NCBI GenBank assembly: GCA_035275265.1
Contig: DATENC010000026.1
Coordinates: forward strand, 496,001-560,000
Length of the DNA stretch: 64,000 bases
From: JACQAP01 sp035275265
GTDB taxonomy: Bacteria; Pseudomonadota; Gammaproteobacteria; Burkholderiales; JACQAP01
Direction of reading: 5' to 3'
Below the pieces are notes generated by a model, which did no database searches, was not told the origin of the DNA, and worked only from the letters and a program-made list of their open reading frames with translations. Shown in pieces: positions 26,345 to 34,248 of the stretch. How positions within the stretch are numbered: position 1 is the first letter of the stretch; every line of letters begins with the position of its first letter. Both the position numbers and the translations under genes were made by a program.

Positions 26345-26977
26345 ATGAGGACGCTCGACTGGTACTACGATTTCATTTCGCCCTACTGTTATCTGCAGTG
26401 CACGATGTTCCCAGCCTTGCCGGCTGGCGCGCAGGTGCGCCTGAAACCGGTGTTGTTCGGCGCCCTGCTCGACCACGCCGGCACACTAGGGCCGGCCGAG
26501 ATTCCAGGCAAACGCGAGCACACCTACCGCCAGACGCTTTGGCTCGCGCGGCGTCACGGCTTGCCGATGCGTCTCCCGCCACGGCATCCTTTCAATCCAC
26601 TTTCGGTTCTCAGGCTTGCCGTCGCCCTCGATGCGCCTCTTGCAATCGTACGCAGGATTTTCGACTTCATTTGGGCGGAGGGTCGCGATCCATCCGACCC
26701 TTCGGAGTTCGCCGCGCTCGCCAATGCCCTCGGTGTCGCGGACGCCGGGGCCCGCATTGCCGACCAGTCTGTCAAGGCACGCCTGAAATCGAACACCGAC
26801 GAGGCCATTGCAGCCGGGGTCTGGGGTGTGCCGACTTTCGCTATCGACGGTTTCTGTTTCTGGGGATTCGATTCCGGCCAGATGATGCTCGACTATCTGA
26901 CCGACGCCTCCACGTTCACTAGCGGCGAACACGCTCGCATTGCCGTGCTGCCTTCCGGCATCCGCAGGAAAACCTGA
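26345..26977 (+). CDS. 2-hydroxychromene-2-carboxylate isomerase-like (DsbA-fold)
   Basis: A 210-residue thioredoxin-fold protein of the HCCA isomerase/kappa-GST group, which uses glutathione and an active-site serine. The N-terminal YYDFISPYCYL carries the Ser-Pro motif (Ser11). The C-terminal GVWGVPTFAIDGFCFWG contains the cis-Pro and the typical VPTF strand. In naphthalene pathways HCCA isomerase interconverts chromene and benzylidene-pyruvate acids; no such pathway is nearby, so a general glutathione-dependent isomerase role is more likely. Strong AGGAG ribosome site; operon with trhO and eamA. Confidence 0.9.
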   Translation: MRTLDWYYDFISPYCYLQCTMFPALPAGAQVRLKPVLFGALLDHAGTLGPAEIPGKREHTYRQTLWLARRHGLPMRLPPRHPFNPLSVLRLAVALDAPLAIVRRIFDFIWAEGRDPSDPSEFAALANALGVADAGARIADQSVKARLKSNTDEAIAAGVWGVPTFAIDGFCFWGFDSGQMMLDYLTDASTFTSGEHARIAVLPSGIRRKT

Positions 26978-26980
26978 ACC

Positions 26981-27826
26981 GTGAAGGACAGCCGCTCGGA
27001 ATTTCTCAACATCCACGGCCTGCGTTACCACGTGCGCACCTGGGGAGACCCGGGCGCAGCCAAACTTTTCTTTCTGCATGGCTGGATGGATGTCTCCGCG
27101 TCGTTCCAGTTTGTCGTCGACGAATTGCGCCACAACTGGCACGTCATCGCGCCGGACTGGCGCGGGTTCGGATTGTCGGAGTGGACAAACGACAGTTACT
27201 GGTTCCCGGACTACATTTCCGACCTCGACGCGCTGCTTGATCATTTCCAGCGGGATGCGCCCGCCAATTTGGTGGGACACAGCATGGGCGGGAACGTCGC
27301 GAACCTTTACGCCGGCATCCGTTCGGAGCGCGTCGGAAAGCTGGTGCTGGCGGAGGGCTTCGGCCTGCCCGCGACCAAGCCGGAAAAAGCGCCGGAACGT
27401 TACGCGCAGTGGCTCGAGGACGAGCGCAATCCACCCGGACTGCGCCCGTATGCCCGCTTCGACGAAGTGGTCGAGCGCCTGAAGAAAAACAATCCACGCA
27501 TCACCGATGAACGGGCTGCATTCCTCGCGCCGCACTGGGCCGAGCAGATGCCCGACGGCAGCATCCGTCTGCGCGCGGATCCTTGCCACAAGATGGTGAA
27601 TCCGGTGCTCTACCGCGTCGAGGAGGCGATGGCCTGCTGGAGGCGCATTACCGCCCCAACGCTTTGGCTGTGGGGCGACGGCGAATGGATGATGAAGTGG
27701 ATGAAAGGCGACAAGGCGTTGCTCGACGGCTACCGGTCCTGCTATCGGTCCCTGCGGGAGCAAAACATTGCGGATGCCGGCCATGATGCATCACGACCAG
27801 CCCGGGCGTTTCGCGAATGCGGTTGA
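26981..27826 (+). CDS. Alpha/beta hydrolase, C-terminus frameshifted
   Basis: A 281-codon frame starting with GTG 3 bp after the previous stop. It has the oxyanion block FFLHGWMD (about 31-38), nucleophile Ser101 in GHSMGG and a C-terminal catalytic His in DAGH. Immediately after that His (codon 27782-27784) the frame reads DASRPARAFRECG and stops at 27826. The +1 frame reads MMHHDQPGRFANAVESFVLA and stops at 27845; that matches the usual family ending (AGHMMHHDQPE..). The simplest explanation is loss of two bases (CATATGATG to CATGATG), either a real mutation or a sequence error. The catalytic residues survive, so the product might still fold. Substrate unknown. Confidence 0.85.
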   Translation: MKDSRSEFLNIHGLRYHVRTWGDPGAAKLFFLHGWMDVSASFQFVVDELRHNWHVIAPDWRGFGLSEWTNDSYWFPDYISDLDALLDHFQRDAPANLVGHSMGGNVANLYAGIRSERVGKLVLAEGFGLPATKPEKAPERYAQWLEDERNPPGLRPYARFDEVVERLKKNNPRITDERAAFLAPHWAEQMPDGSIRLRADPCHKMVNPVLYRVEEAMACWRRITAPTLWLWGDGEWMMKWMKGDKALLDGYRSCYRSLREQNIADAGHDASRPARAFRECG

Positions 27827-27893
27827 GAGTTTCGTGCTCGCCTGATTTATCGCTCGGCGTTCACGAAATAGGCCTGCGGCAATCGCCCGGCGT

Positions 27894-29069
27894 TCAACGA
27901 TCGCTGCGGAATAGATAGGAGCCGCGCCACAAAGTCAGGCAGGCTGCGACAACGTAGGCTGCCGCGTAGCTGTCCGAAAGCGTAACGATCGCCCAGAACA
28001 ACAGCGGCAGAACAACGACGCCGGTGTAAGTCATCGCCAGCGAAGCCCCGGTCGCGGCACCGGCTTTGCCGGGCGGAGCAATACGGGCCACTTCCGAGAG
28101 ATACACCCCGTTCCATCCGATCGCGCTTGCGCCATAAGCGGAACTCACTGCAAGTATTGCGGCGAGCGGCCACGTATCGGCAAATAATGCCGTGAGCGCC
28201 GCTCCTGCCGACATCGTTACACCGAGCATTCCGAGCAACGCTCGCGGTTTCACCCACTTGTCCGCCACAACCCCCCACGAAATGCGACCGATGATGCCGG
28301 CGGCCATCGCGGTCGCCAGCACCGCTCCGGCCACTGGAACGGAAAATCCGATTCGCTGGGTTAGATAGACGACAAAGAAAGTGCTGAGGCAAGCCTGCAT
28401 TCCGGAATAGGTACAGGACGCAAGAGCCATTTCGCGAAGGCGCGCATGCGCGAGTACCAGGCGTAGCGGTTCAAGCAGGCTTGCCGGCTTCTTCGGAGGA
28501 ACGAAATGTTGTGCGAGATCCACCACGGGCCGGTATGGCTGGATCGCCGCGGCCAGCACAACGCACGCCAGACCCACCGACAATGCGGATACTCTCCAGC
28601 CGAAAGCGACGATCAAGGCGGGCAGGATTGCTCCGGCAAGCGCCCCTCCAATCGGCACGCCTGTCTGTTTCAACGAGAAGATGAAGCTGCGGATGCGCTC
28701 GGGAGTGCGGTCTGCGAGAATCGCCGAACTGGACGGCGTGACCGGGCCGTACCCCAGACCCATCACCAGCGCTCCGAGCGCGACCAGCCAGGAGTTGGAA
28801 CTCGCCATAAGTGCAATGCCGCTGCCGCACATCATCAGCGAGAACTGGCTCATGCGCAGCGCGCCAACCCGCGCAATGACACCCCCTGAAAAGAGCGCCC
28901 CGCAAGTGGCGGCAATGAAGATCAGGGCGGTGACGATCCCCACCCAGCTCGCCGGGAAACCGATGTCATCGTGCGCGACCGGAGCGAATACCGACGGTGC
29001 GAACACAGCCATCGACACCAGTGCCTGGATGGCCATGGTTACGATCAATGGCCACACGACCCCCTTCAT
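27894..29069 (-). CDS. MFS transporter
   Basis: 391 residues with twelve predicted membrane helices. The usual MFS loop after TM2 is visible (GVIARVGALRMSQ) and TM4 carries GLGYGPVTPSSSAILADRTPE. This looks like a CynX/NimT or NNP-type carrier but the substrate is not determinable. It has its own direction block with the sulfhydrylase gene upstream (49 bp gap). No Shine-Dalgarno sequence is obvious before the ATG at 29069. Tail-to-tail with the frameshifted hydrolase. Confidence 0.9.
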   Translation of the reverse strand: MKGVVWPLIVTMAIQALVSMAVFAPSVFAPVAHDDIGFPASWVGIVTALIFIAATCGALFSGGVIARVGALRMSQFSLMMCGSGIALMASSNSWLVALGALVMGLGYGPVTPSSSAILADRTPERIRSFIFSLKQTGVPIGGALAGAILPALIVAFGWRVSALSVGLACVVLAAAIQPYRPVVDLAQHFVPPKKPASLLEPLRLVLAHARLREMALASCTYSGMQACLSTFFVVYLTQRIGFSVPVAGAVLATAMAAGIIGRISWGVVADKWVKPRALLGMLGVTMSAGAALTALFADTWPLAAILAVSSAYGASAIGWNGVYLSEVARIAPPGKAGAATGASLAMTYTGVVVLPLLFWAIVTLSDSYAAAYVVAACLTLWRGSYLFRSDR

Positions 29070-29118
29070 TTGAAAAGAGTCGTCACCGGCTTGGCGGTCA
29101 AGTGGCGCTCTGGAGTGA

Positions 29119-30405
29119 TCAAGTCTTGGATTGGGCGAGCGCCTGATCGATGTCCCAGAGTATGTCGTTGACGTCCTCGATGCCGATCGAAAGCCGGATC
29201 ATGTCGGGCCCGACACCTGCCTTGACCTGTTCTTCCTCCGACAATTGACGATGAGTGGTGGAAGCGGGATGGATCACCAGCGTCTTGGCGTCGCCCACGT
29301 TGGCAAGGTGGGAGCAGAACTGCAGAGCTTCGATGAACTTCACCCCCGCATCCATACCGCCTTTGATGCCGAAGGTCATGATCGATCCGGTACCCTTGGG
29401 CAGGTACTTCCGCGCCAGCGCGTGATACTTGCTGCTCGCAAGCCCGGGGTAATTCACCCAAGACACTCGCGCATGGTTTTCGAGAAATCGCGCTACCTCC
29501 ACGGCATTGGCGACATGGCGTTCCACGCGCACATGCAACGTTTCCAGACCCTGCAGCAGCATCCAGGCGTTGAAAGGCGACAACGCCGGGCCTAGCGTGC
29601 GCATGGTCTCCATCCGGCACTTCATGGTGTAACCGAAGTCGCCGAAGGTCTCGTGAAAGATCACGCCGTGATAGCCGCGGGAAGGTTCGGTCATCATCGG
29701 GAAATTGCCGTTGCCCCAGGGAAACTTTCCGGATTCGACCACCACGCCGCCCATCGTGGTGCCGTGGCCGCCGATGAACTTGGTCGCCGAATGAATGATG
29801 ATGTCGGCACCAAAATTGATCGGCTGGCACAGGTACGGCGAGGCAAAGGTGTTGTCGACGATCAGCGGCACACCCGCTTCCCTGGCGATCTTCGCCACCG
29901 CCTCGATGTCCAGTACGTTGATCTGCGGATTGCCCATGGTTTCCGCATAGAGAACGCGTGTTCTCGGGGTAAGCGCCTTGCGGAAATTTTCCGGCTCGTC
30001 CGGGTTCACGAACACGGTGTTGATGCCGAATTGACGGAAGGTTACGTCGAACTGCGAATAGGTGCCGCCGTAGAGCGTACTTGCCGATACGATTTCGTCG
30101 CCTTCACGCAGGATCGTAAGCAAGGCACACATCTGCGCCGCTTGGCCGGATGAGGCGGCCAGGGCGGCACGGCCGCCTTCCAGCGCCGCCATGCGTTCCT
30201 CGAACACCGCCACCGTAGGATTGGAGATTCGCGAATACACATTGCCGAAAGTCTGCAGGTTGAACAGGCTGGCCGCGTGATCGGCCGAGTCGAACACGTA
30301 CGAAGTGGTCTGGTAGATCGGCACCGCGCGCGAACCTGTCGCCGCGTCCGGGATCTGTCCCGCATGCAGGCACAATGTGCCAAATCCGAATTCTCTGTCT
30401 GCCAT
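29119..30405 (-). CDS. metY: O-acetylhomoserine aminocarboxypropyltransferase (sulfhydrylase)
   Basis: A PLP enzyme of the Cys/Met metabolism (gamma) family, 428 residues. It joins O-acetylhomoserine with sulfide or methanethiol to give homocysteine or methionine. PLP Lys209 lies in HSATKFIGGHG; GNVYSRISNPTVAVFEERMAALEGG and ETMGNPQINVLDIEAVA are standard. The ATG at 30405 gives MADREFGFGTLCLHAGQ, the family's usual N-terminus. The 26 bp separating it from the CoA-binding gene are a short copy of the heptad repeat, so no ordinary Shine-Dalgarno is present. Confidence 0.95.
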   Translation of the reverse strand: MADREFGFGTLCLHAGQIPDAATGSRAVPIYQTTSYVFDSADHAASLFNLQTFGNVYSRISNPTVAVFEERMAALEGGRAALAASSGQAAQMCALLTILREGDEIVSASTLYGGTYSQFDVTFRQFGINTVFVNPDEPENFRKALTPRTRVLYAETMGNPQINVLDIEAVAKIAREAGVPLIVDNTFASPYLCQPINFGADIIIHSATKFIGGHGTTMGGVVVESGKFPWGNGNFPMMTEPSRGYHGVIFHETFGDFGYTMKCRMETMRTLGPALSPFNAWMLLQGLETLHVRVERHVANAVEVARFLENHARVSWVNYPGLASSKYHALARKYLPKGTGSIMTFGIKGGMDAGVKFIEALQFCSHLANVGDAKTLVIHPASTTHRQLSEEEQVKAGVGPDMIRLSIGIEDVNDILWDIDQALAQSKT

Positions 30406-30431
30406 GTGAATGCTGTGAAGGGTGAAGGGTG
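30406..30431 (-). repeat. Heptad array C abutting the metY start
   Basis: On the plus strand: GTGAATGCT, GTGAAGG, GTGAAGG, GTG. The array fills the whole gap between the metY ATG (30405) and the stop of the CoA-binding gene (30432). A single arm only; no inverted partner is seen nearby. Confidence 0.75.
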
Positions 30432-30911
30432 CTAATACGGCAGCCACTGAGGACGCTTGGCGGAAATGATCTTGGTGTTCACGCCCACCCAGTTCAGCCC
30501 TCCGAACAAGCGCCCGTGCTCGATCTTGACACAGCGGTCCTGCACCACTTCCAGTCCCGCCTTGCGCGCCTTCGCCGCCGCCTTCTCGTTCTTCACGCCA
30601 ATCTGCATCCACAACACCTTGGCGCCGATGGCGATGGCCTCGTCCGCGATCGGTTCGATGTCTTCGCTCTTGCGAAAGCAATCCACGATGTCCACTTTTC
30701 CGGGAATGTCCTTGAGCGAGGCGTAGCACTTCTCCCCCAGGACCTCCTTGTACATGGGGTTCACCGGGATGACACGGTAGCCGTGCTCCTGCATGTATTT
30801 GGCGGCGAAGGAACTCGGCCGGTACCAGTTGGCGGAAAGTCCGACCACGGCGATAGTCTTGTACTGCTTGAGGATGCGCCGCAGCGTATTGATATCGGAT
30901 GAGTCGCTCAA
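30432..30911 (-). CDS. CoA-binding protein, YccU family
   Basis: A single-domain CoA-binding (Rossmann) protein, about 159 residues from a TTG at 30911. The nucleotide loop TIAVVGLSANWYRPS, VIPVNP, VDIVDCFRKSEDI and VLWMQIGVKNEKAA are typical. No ATG occurs before the conserved core. A TTG at 30929 is in frame but lies inside the terminator of the upstream gene, so the nearer TTG is preferred; homologues also begin about a dozen residues before the first strand. Physiological role in the family is unclear; it is not a full succinyl-CoA synthetase. Confidence 0.88.
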   Translation of the reverse strand: MSDSSDINTLRRILKQYKTIAVVGLSANWYRPSSFAAKYMQEHGYRVIPVNPMYKEVLGEKCYASLKDIPGKVDIVDCFRKSEDIEPIADEAIAIGAKVLWMQIGVKNEKAAAKARKAGLEVVQDRCVKIEHGRLFGGLNWVGVNTKIISAKRPQWLPY

Positions 30912-30927
30912 TTTCCTGTCCCGCAGC

Positions 30928-30955
30928 AAAAAAGGACGGGGCCGGAACGGCCCCG
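30928..30955 (-). terminator. Rho-independent terminator of the tlpA-like gene
   Basis: The stem CGGGGCCG (30937-30944) / CGGCCCCG (30948-30955) has a 3-nt loop. On the minus strand it is followed by GTCC-type bases and TTTTTT (30933-30928). It lies 40 bp after the thioredoxin gene stop. A clear terminator. Confidence 0.85.
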
Positions 30956-30994
30956 CCCGTCGAATTCTAGCACCGGCTCATCCGGCAAGGCCGT

Positions 30995-31516
30995 CTACCG
31001 GCGCTGCAGGCTTTCAAAGGTCTGTTTAAGGAACTCCTCAGACATTCTTCCGATGTGTTTCAGCGCAACCTTGCCGCGCTTGTCGACGAAGTATGTCGTG
31101 GGCGTGCTGCTTACGGTCGCGAAGTCGTCATCCTCCTGCTTGTCGAAGCGCCACGCCACCGGAAAGCGATACGGCTTCCTCTCCAGGAATGCGCGTACCT
31201 CCTCCACGCCGTCATCCACGCTCAGCGCAATCATCTCGAAACCCTTGTCCCTGTTGGCCTCGTAAAACTTCTGCCAGCCCGGCATTTCGGTCTGGCAGAC
31301 TGCGCACCAGGTGGCCCAGAAGTTGACCATGACTACTTTACCTTTCCACTGATCGACATCCACCTTTTTTCCATTCATCAGCACCGCCTCGAGCTTGGCC
31401 GGGTCGCCGATGTCGCTCGCCGCTCTGGCCAGCACAGGTGCGGTGGCCACTGCCGTCAGCATCAACAGGAACGGTAGAGAGCGCACGACTCTGTTCAACA
31501 TGAGAACGCCATTCAT
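30995..31516 (-). CDS. TlpA/ResA-like thioredoxin, exported
   Basis: A 173-residue periplasmic thiol-disulfide protein. The signal sequence VVRSLPFLLMLTAVATAPVLA is cleaved near residue 31. The thioredoxin domain has active site NFWATWCAVC and the cis-Pro strand STPTTYFVDKRG. It probably reduces disulfides, for example in cytochrome c maturation or oxidative stress. The start is uncertain: ATG at 31516 (9 bp after the upstream stop) is preferred to TTG 31522; ATG 31501 is also possible. Last gene of a leftward unit with the aminopeptidase and lipase-like genes, followed by a strong terminator. Confidence 0.92.
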   Translation of the reverse strand: MNGVLMLNRVVRSLPFLLMLTAVATAPVLARAASDIGDPAKLEAVLMNGKKVDVDQWKGKVVMVNFWATWCAVCQTEMPGWQKFYEANRDKGFEMIALSVDDGVEEVRAFLERKPYRFPVAWRFDKQEDDDFATVSSTPTTYFVDKRGKVALKHIGRMSEEFLKQTFESLQRR

Positions 31517-31524
31517 CGTCAAGT

Positions 31525-32610
31525 CTATCGCCTGTTGAGATGCGCGGATCGCCTTTCACTCTGGTCGTCGCCGGGAACATTCGCTCCCAGGCGTGCTCCA
31601 CGTTCGGCTGCGGAAAGCTTGCCAAGTTCCTTCACTTCCGCATAGAAGCGCCCGAAGTCGCCGCCGTTCTTCGCGAGCAGGCGCCGGAATGCGGGCACCA
31701 GTTCCGAATAGGTCGCCACCGGCACCAGACTTGCGTTGTTCAACTCGCCCGAAAAGAACCGATCATAGCCCGCAAATCCTTTCCATACGTTCTTCAGATG
31801 CAAGTACTCGGCCCGGAGTTCGGCAAAGGTCGCGGCCTTCATCCTGCGCTTCTCTTCCTCGGCCAGCGGTGAGGAATACAATTGCTCCAGTCTGCCGCGG
31901 AACTTCATCACCAGTTCGACGAAGCCGCGCCTGTATTCCTGCGTAGTATCGAATACAGCGCGCTCCTTCTGGCTGCCGGCCTTGCTCAACCAGCGATCCA
32001 CGCCTTCCAGTTCGACTGCGGTGGCAAAGGATTCGTTGAACACGGTATCTCCGGAAATGTAGACCACCTGATGCGCGAGCTCATGGAACGTCAACCGCGC
32101 GATCTCGGCGTTCGGGTAGAAAATGAAGGTATTCAGCACCGGGTCATCGAACCATCCCAACGTGGAATACGCTGGAATGCCGGCAACGAGTACGTCGTGC
32201 CCTTGCGAGCGCAGTCCGGCGGCGAACTTGTCGGCACCCTGCTGGCCGAAGTAACCGCGGTAAGCCACACATCCGGCAAACGGAAAACACCACTCGACCG
32301 GCGCAATCGAGAACTCGCTGGTCGCGAACACGTTCCAGACCGCAAACGGCCGCTGTAGATCTGCATACTTGCGATAGCTCTGGTTGTCAGGAAGCGCCAG
32401 CTCGCGGCTGGCGAACTCCCGCACCTTCAATACCAGCGACAGCCGCTCGCGCAGCTTGGCATCGGTGCTTTCGTCGCTGACAAGTTTTTCGATCGGCCGG
32501 CTGCGTTTCCAGATTTCCATCTGGCCGCCGACTGCCTGGAAGTAGTAGCCGATGTTTGCGCAACCGCAAAGAATTGCCGCCATGATCGTAGCCAGAATCG
32601 CGTTACGCAT
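31525..32610 (-). CDS. Putative lipoprotein aminopeptidase (COG4324-like)
   Basis: 361 residues. The N-terminus MRNAILATIMAAILCGCANIG is a lipoprotein signal with the lipid-modified cysteine in LCGC. The zinc site is FHELAHQVVY with a downstream NESFATAVE glutamate, the HExxH plus E pattern of gluzincins. A WCFPFAGCVAYRGYF block is characteristic of the predicted aminopeptidase family COG4324. It probably acts on peptides in the periplasm, anchored to a membrane. The ATG at 32610 overlaps the end of the upstream hydrolase gene by 8 bp, so the two are coupled. Confidence 0.9.
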   Translation of the reverse strand: MRNAILATIMAAILCGCANIGYYFQAVGGQMEIWKRSRPIEKLVSDESTDAKLRERLSLVLKVREFASRELALPDNQSYRKYADLQRPFAVWNVFATSEFSIAPVEWCFPFAGCVAYRGYFGQQGADKFAAGLRSQGHDVLVAGIPAYSTLGWFDDPVLNTFIFYPNAEIARLTFHELAHQVVYISGDTVFNESFATAVELEGVDRWLSKAGSQKERAVFDTTQEYRRGFVELVMKFRGRLEQLYSSPLAEEEKRRMKAATFAELRAEYLHLKNVWKGFAGYDRFFSGELNNASLVPVATYSELVPAFRRLLAKNGGDFGRFYAEVKELGKLSAAERGARLGANVPGDDQSERRSAHLNRR

Positions 32611-33244
32611 GCCCAAATGTCCCGTTGCGCAGGAAGGCACAGGCGGCCCGCCCCACCGCCGGCGAGAAGAGCGTTCCCGTGTGGTTAATACGCAGCACGA
32701 TAAAATCCTTCGCGCCAGGTACGCGCGTTTCATCCACCAGCACCACGCCGTCGTGCGGTTTCGGCAGACGGGCCACCAGTGGGCCCAGCCCAAACGGCAC
32801 ATTCCCCGCTATGACACCGACCTCCACTCCATTGGGCATCGATGGTCTCGGCAGTTGCATCCAGTCTCTCAATGTCCGGCCCAGCATCCTTTTCCCGACA
32901 CCGTATCGCGCCAAACCGACGGCCGCGGTCACGCCAGCGTATGGACTGCCGATCAACACCGCCCGTCGCACTTTCAAATCTGCGTTTCTTTCCAGTGCCG
33001 CAAGAATCAGTAACCCGCCCAGGCTGTGGCCGACAAGGTGGAGTGGCTTCGTCGCCTGCTCACGGCAAAATCGCGCCAGTCTATCGGCACTGCGTTCGAG
33101 GGTGTCTGCTACGGGCGCGTAGGAAAAGCGCGCCACGTCGAATCCGCAACGCGAAAGCCGCCTACCGAGCGGCAGCATCGCCAATCCGTTCAACCACAGA
33201 CCGTGCACGAGCACAACGCGTGCGGAAGCGTGAAAGGCATTCAA
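32603..33244 (-). CDS. Alpha/beta hydrolase, PGAP1/lipase-like
   Basis: A 213-residue hydrolase with the oxyanion strand VVLVHGLWLNG, nucleophile Ser in VGHSLGGLL, an acid near GVIAGNVPFG and a His probably in RINHTGTLFS. No signal peptide. Resembles small esterases/lipases near PGAP1. The start is a TTG at 33244; no in-frame ATG precedes the first strand, so the exact N-terminus is uncertain. First gene of the leftward unit with the lipoprotein aminopeptidase and TlpA-like protein, divergent from tauE. Confidence 0.85.
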   Translation of the reverse strand: MNAFHASARVVLVHGLWLNGLAMLPLGRRLSRCGFDVARFSYAPVADTLERSADRLARFCREQATKPLHLVGHSLGGLLILAALERNADLKVRRAVLIGSPYAGVTAAVGLARYGVGKRMLGRTLRDWMQLPRPSMPNGVEVGVIAGNVPFGLGPLVARLPKPHDGVVLVDETRVPGAKDFIVLRINHTGTLFSPAVGRAACAFLRNGTFGHA

Positions 33245-33403
33245 GCTGGTTGCTTTCGCCCGGCGCCCATGACTCCACCGCCGATGATCACGGCGCGTTG
33301 CTGCCCCCGCATGACTGCATCCTCTGCAATTGAAATGGACGAAGCATTATAGGGTAGGGCGTCTGATAGACTCGGAGCGCTCCCACGATCAGATCAACCA
33401 GCC

Positions 33404-34141
33404 ATGCCTTTCCCGCTCGAAACCGTGATCGCGTTACCGCTGATCGGTCTGCTGGCTTACATCATTCTCGGCATTTCCGGCTTCGGTTCGGCGCTGGTGA
33501 GCATTCCGTTGCTGGTCCACTTCCTGCCGTTGCAGACGGTGGTTCCTCTTGCGGTACTTGTGGATTTTCTGGCAACCGCGACCACCGGGATCAGGTTTCG
33601 CGGCGATGTGGAAACTGTGGAGTTGAAAATTGTAGTTCCGCCGATGATCGGCGGCATCCTGGCCGGCGTGACGTTGCTGGCGACGTTGCCGAAGCAGGCG
33701 ACGGTGATCCTGCTCGGCGCCTTCGTGACGGGCTACGGCGTTTACCGGTTGATCGCAAGGACCTCGACCAAGAGCATTTCGCGCTGGTGGGGCATCCCCA
33801 CCGGCCTGTTCGGCGGATTGATCGGCGGCCTGTTCGGTGTCGGCGGACCGATCTACGCCGCTTACTTGACCGCGCGCATACCCGACCACACCCGCATGCG
33901 GGCCACGCTTTCCGCGGTCTTTTCGTGCAGCACCGGATTCCGGCTGCTGGTGTTTCTGCTATCTGGACTGATGCTGCAAGAGGAAGTTTGGTGGGGGGTG
34001 CTGCTGCTCGTCCCCTCGATGCTGATCGGCCTGACCATCGGCTATCGCCTGCACGCGAAACTTTCCCGCGAGCAGGTCGGTGGCTTCATCAGTGTGCTTC
34101 TGATCGCGAGCGGATTGTCGTTGCTGTGGAGGGCGTTCTAA
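33404..34141 (+). CDS. TauE/SafE-family sulfite/anion exporter
   Basis: 245-residue inner-membrane protein of the TauE/SafE (DUF81) family, eight or so helices. The paired glycine-rich signatures are visible: GISGFGSALVSIPLL near the N-terminus and GGLIGGLFGVGGPIYAAYL in the middle. Family members export sulfite, sulfoacetate or other organic anions. No sulfonate pathway genes are adjacent, so the substrate is open. Single gene, followed by convergent heptad array D. Confidence 0.92.
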   Translation: MPFPLETVIALPLIGLLAYIILGISGFGSALVSIPLLVHFLPLQTVVPLAVLVDFLATATTGIRFRGDVETVELKIVVPPMIGGILAGVTLLATLPKQATVILLGAFVTGYGVYRLIARTSTKSISRWWGIPTGLFGGLIGGLFGVGGPIYAAYLTARIPDHTRMRATLSAVFSCSTGFRLLVFLLSGLMLQEEVWWGVLLLVPSMLIGLTIGYRLHAKLSREQVGGFISVLLIASGLSLLWRAF

Positions 34142-34211
34142 GGAAATAACAACAGTCCTGATAAGTATGCCCTGCGGCAGCCTTTTGCCATTCCAGCATT
34201 TTTTTGGATGT

Positions 34212-34248
34212 TTCTCACCCTTCACTTCTTCACTCCTTCACCCTTCAT
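34212..34248. repeat. Heptad array D at 3' end of the binding-protein gene
   Basis: About five units of 7-8 bp with the core CTTCAC (TTCTCAC, CCTTCAC, TTCTTCAC, TCCTTCAC, CCTTCAT). The stop codon of the substrate-binding-protein gene (TGA, 34245-34247) is inside the last unit. Lies between convergent genes. Confidence 0.8.

Noticed and set aside
26486..27784. 432-codon open frame on the minus strand
   Set aside because: Antisense to the isomerase-like and alpha/beta hydrolase genes.
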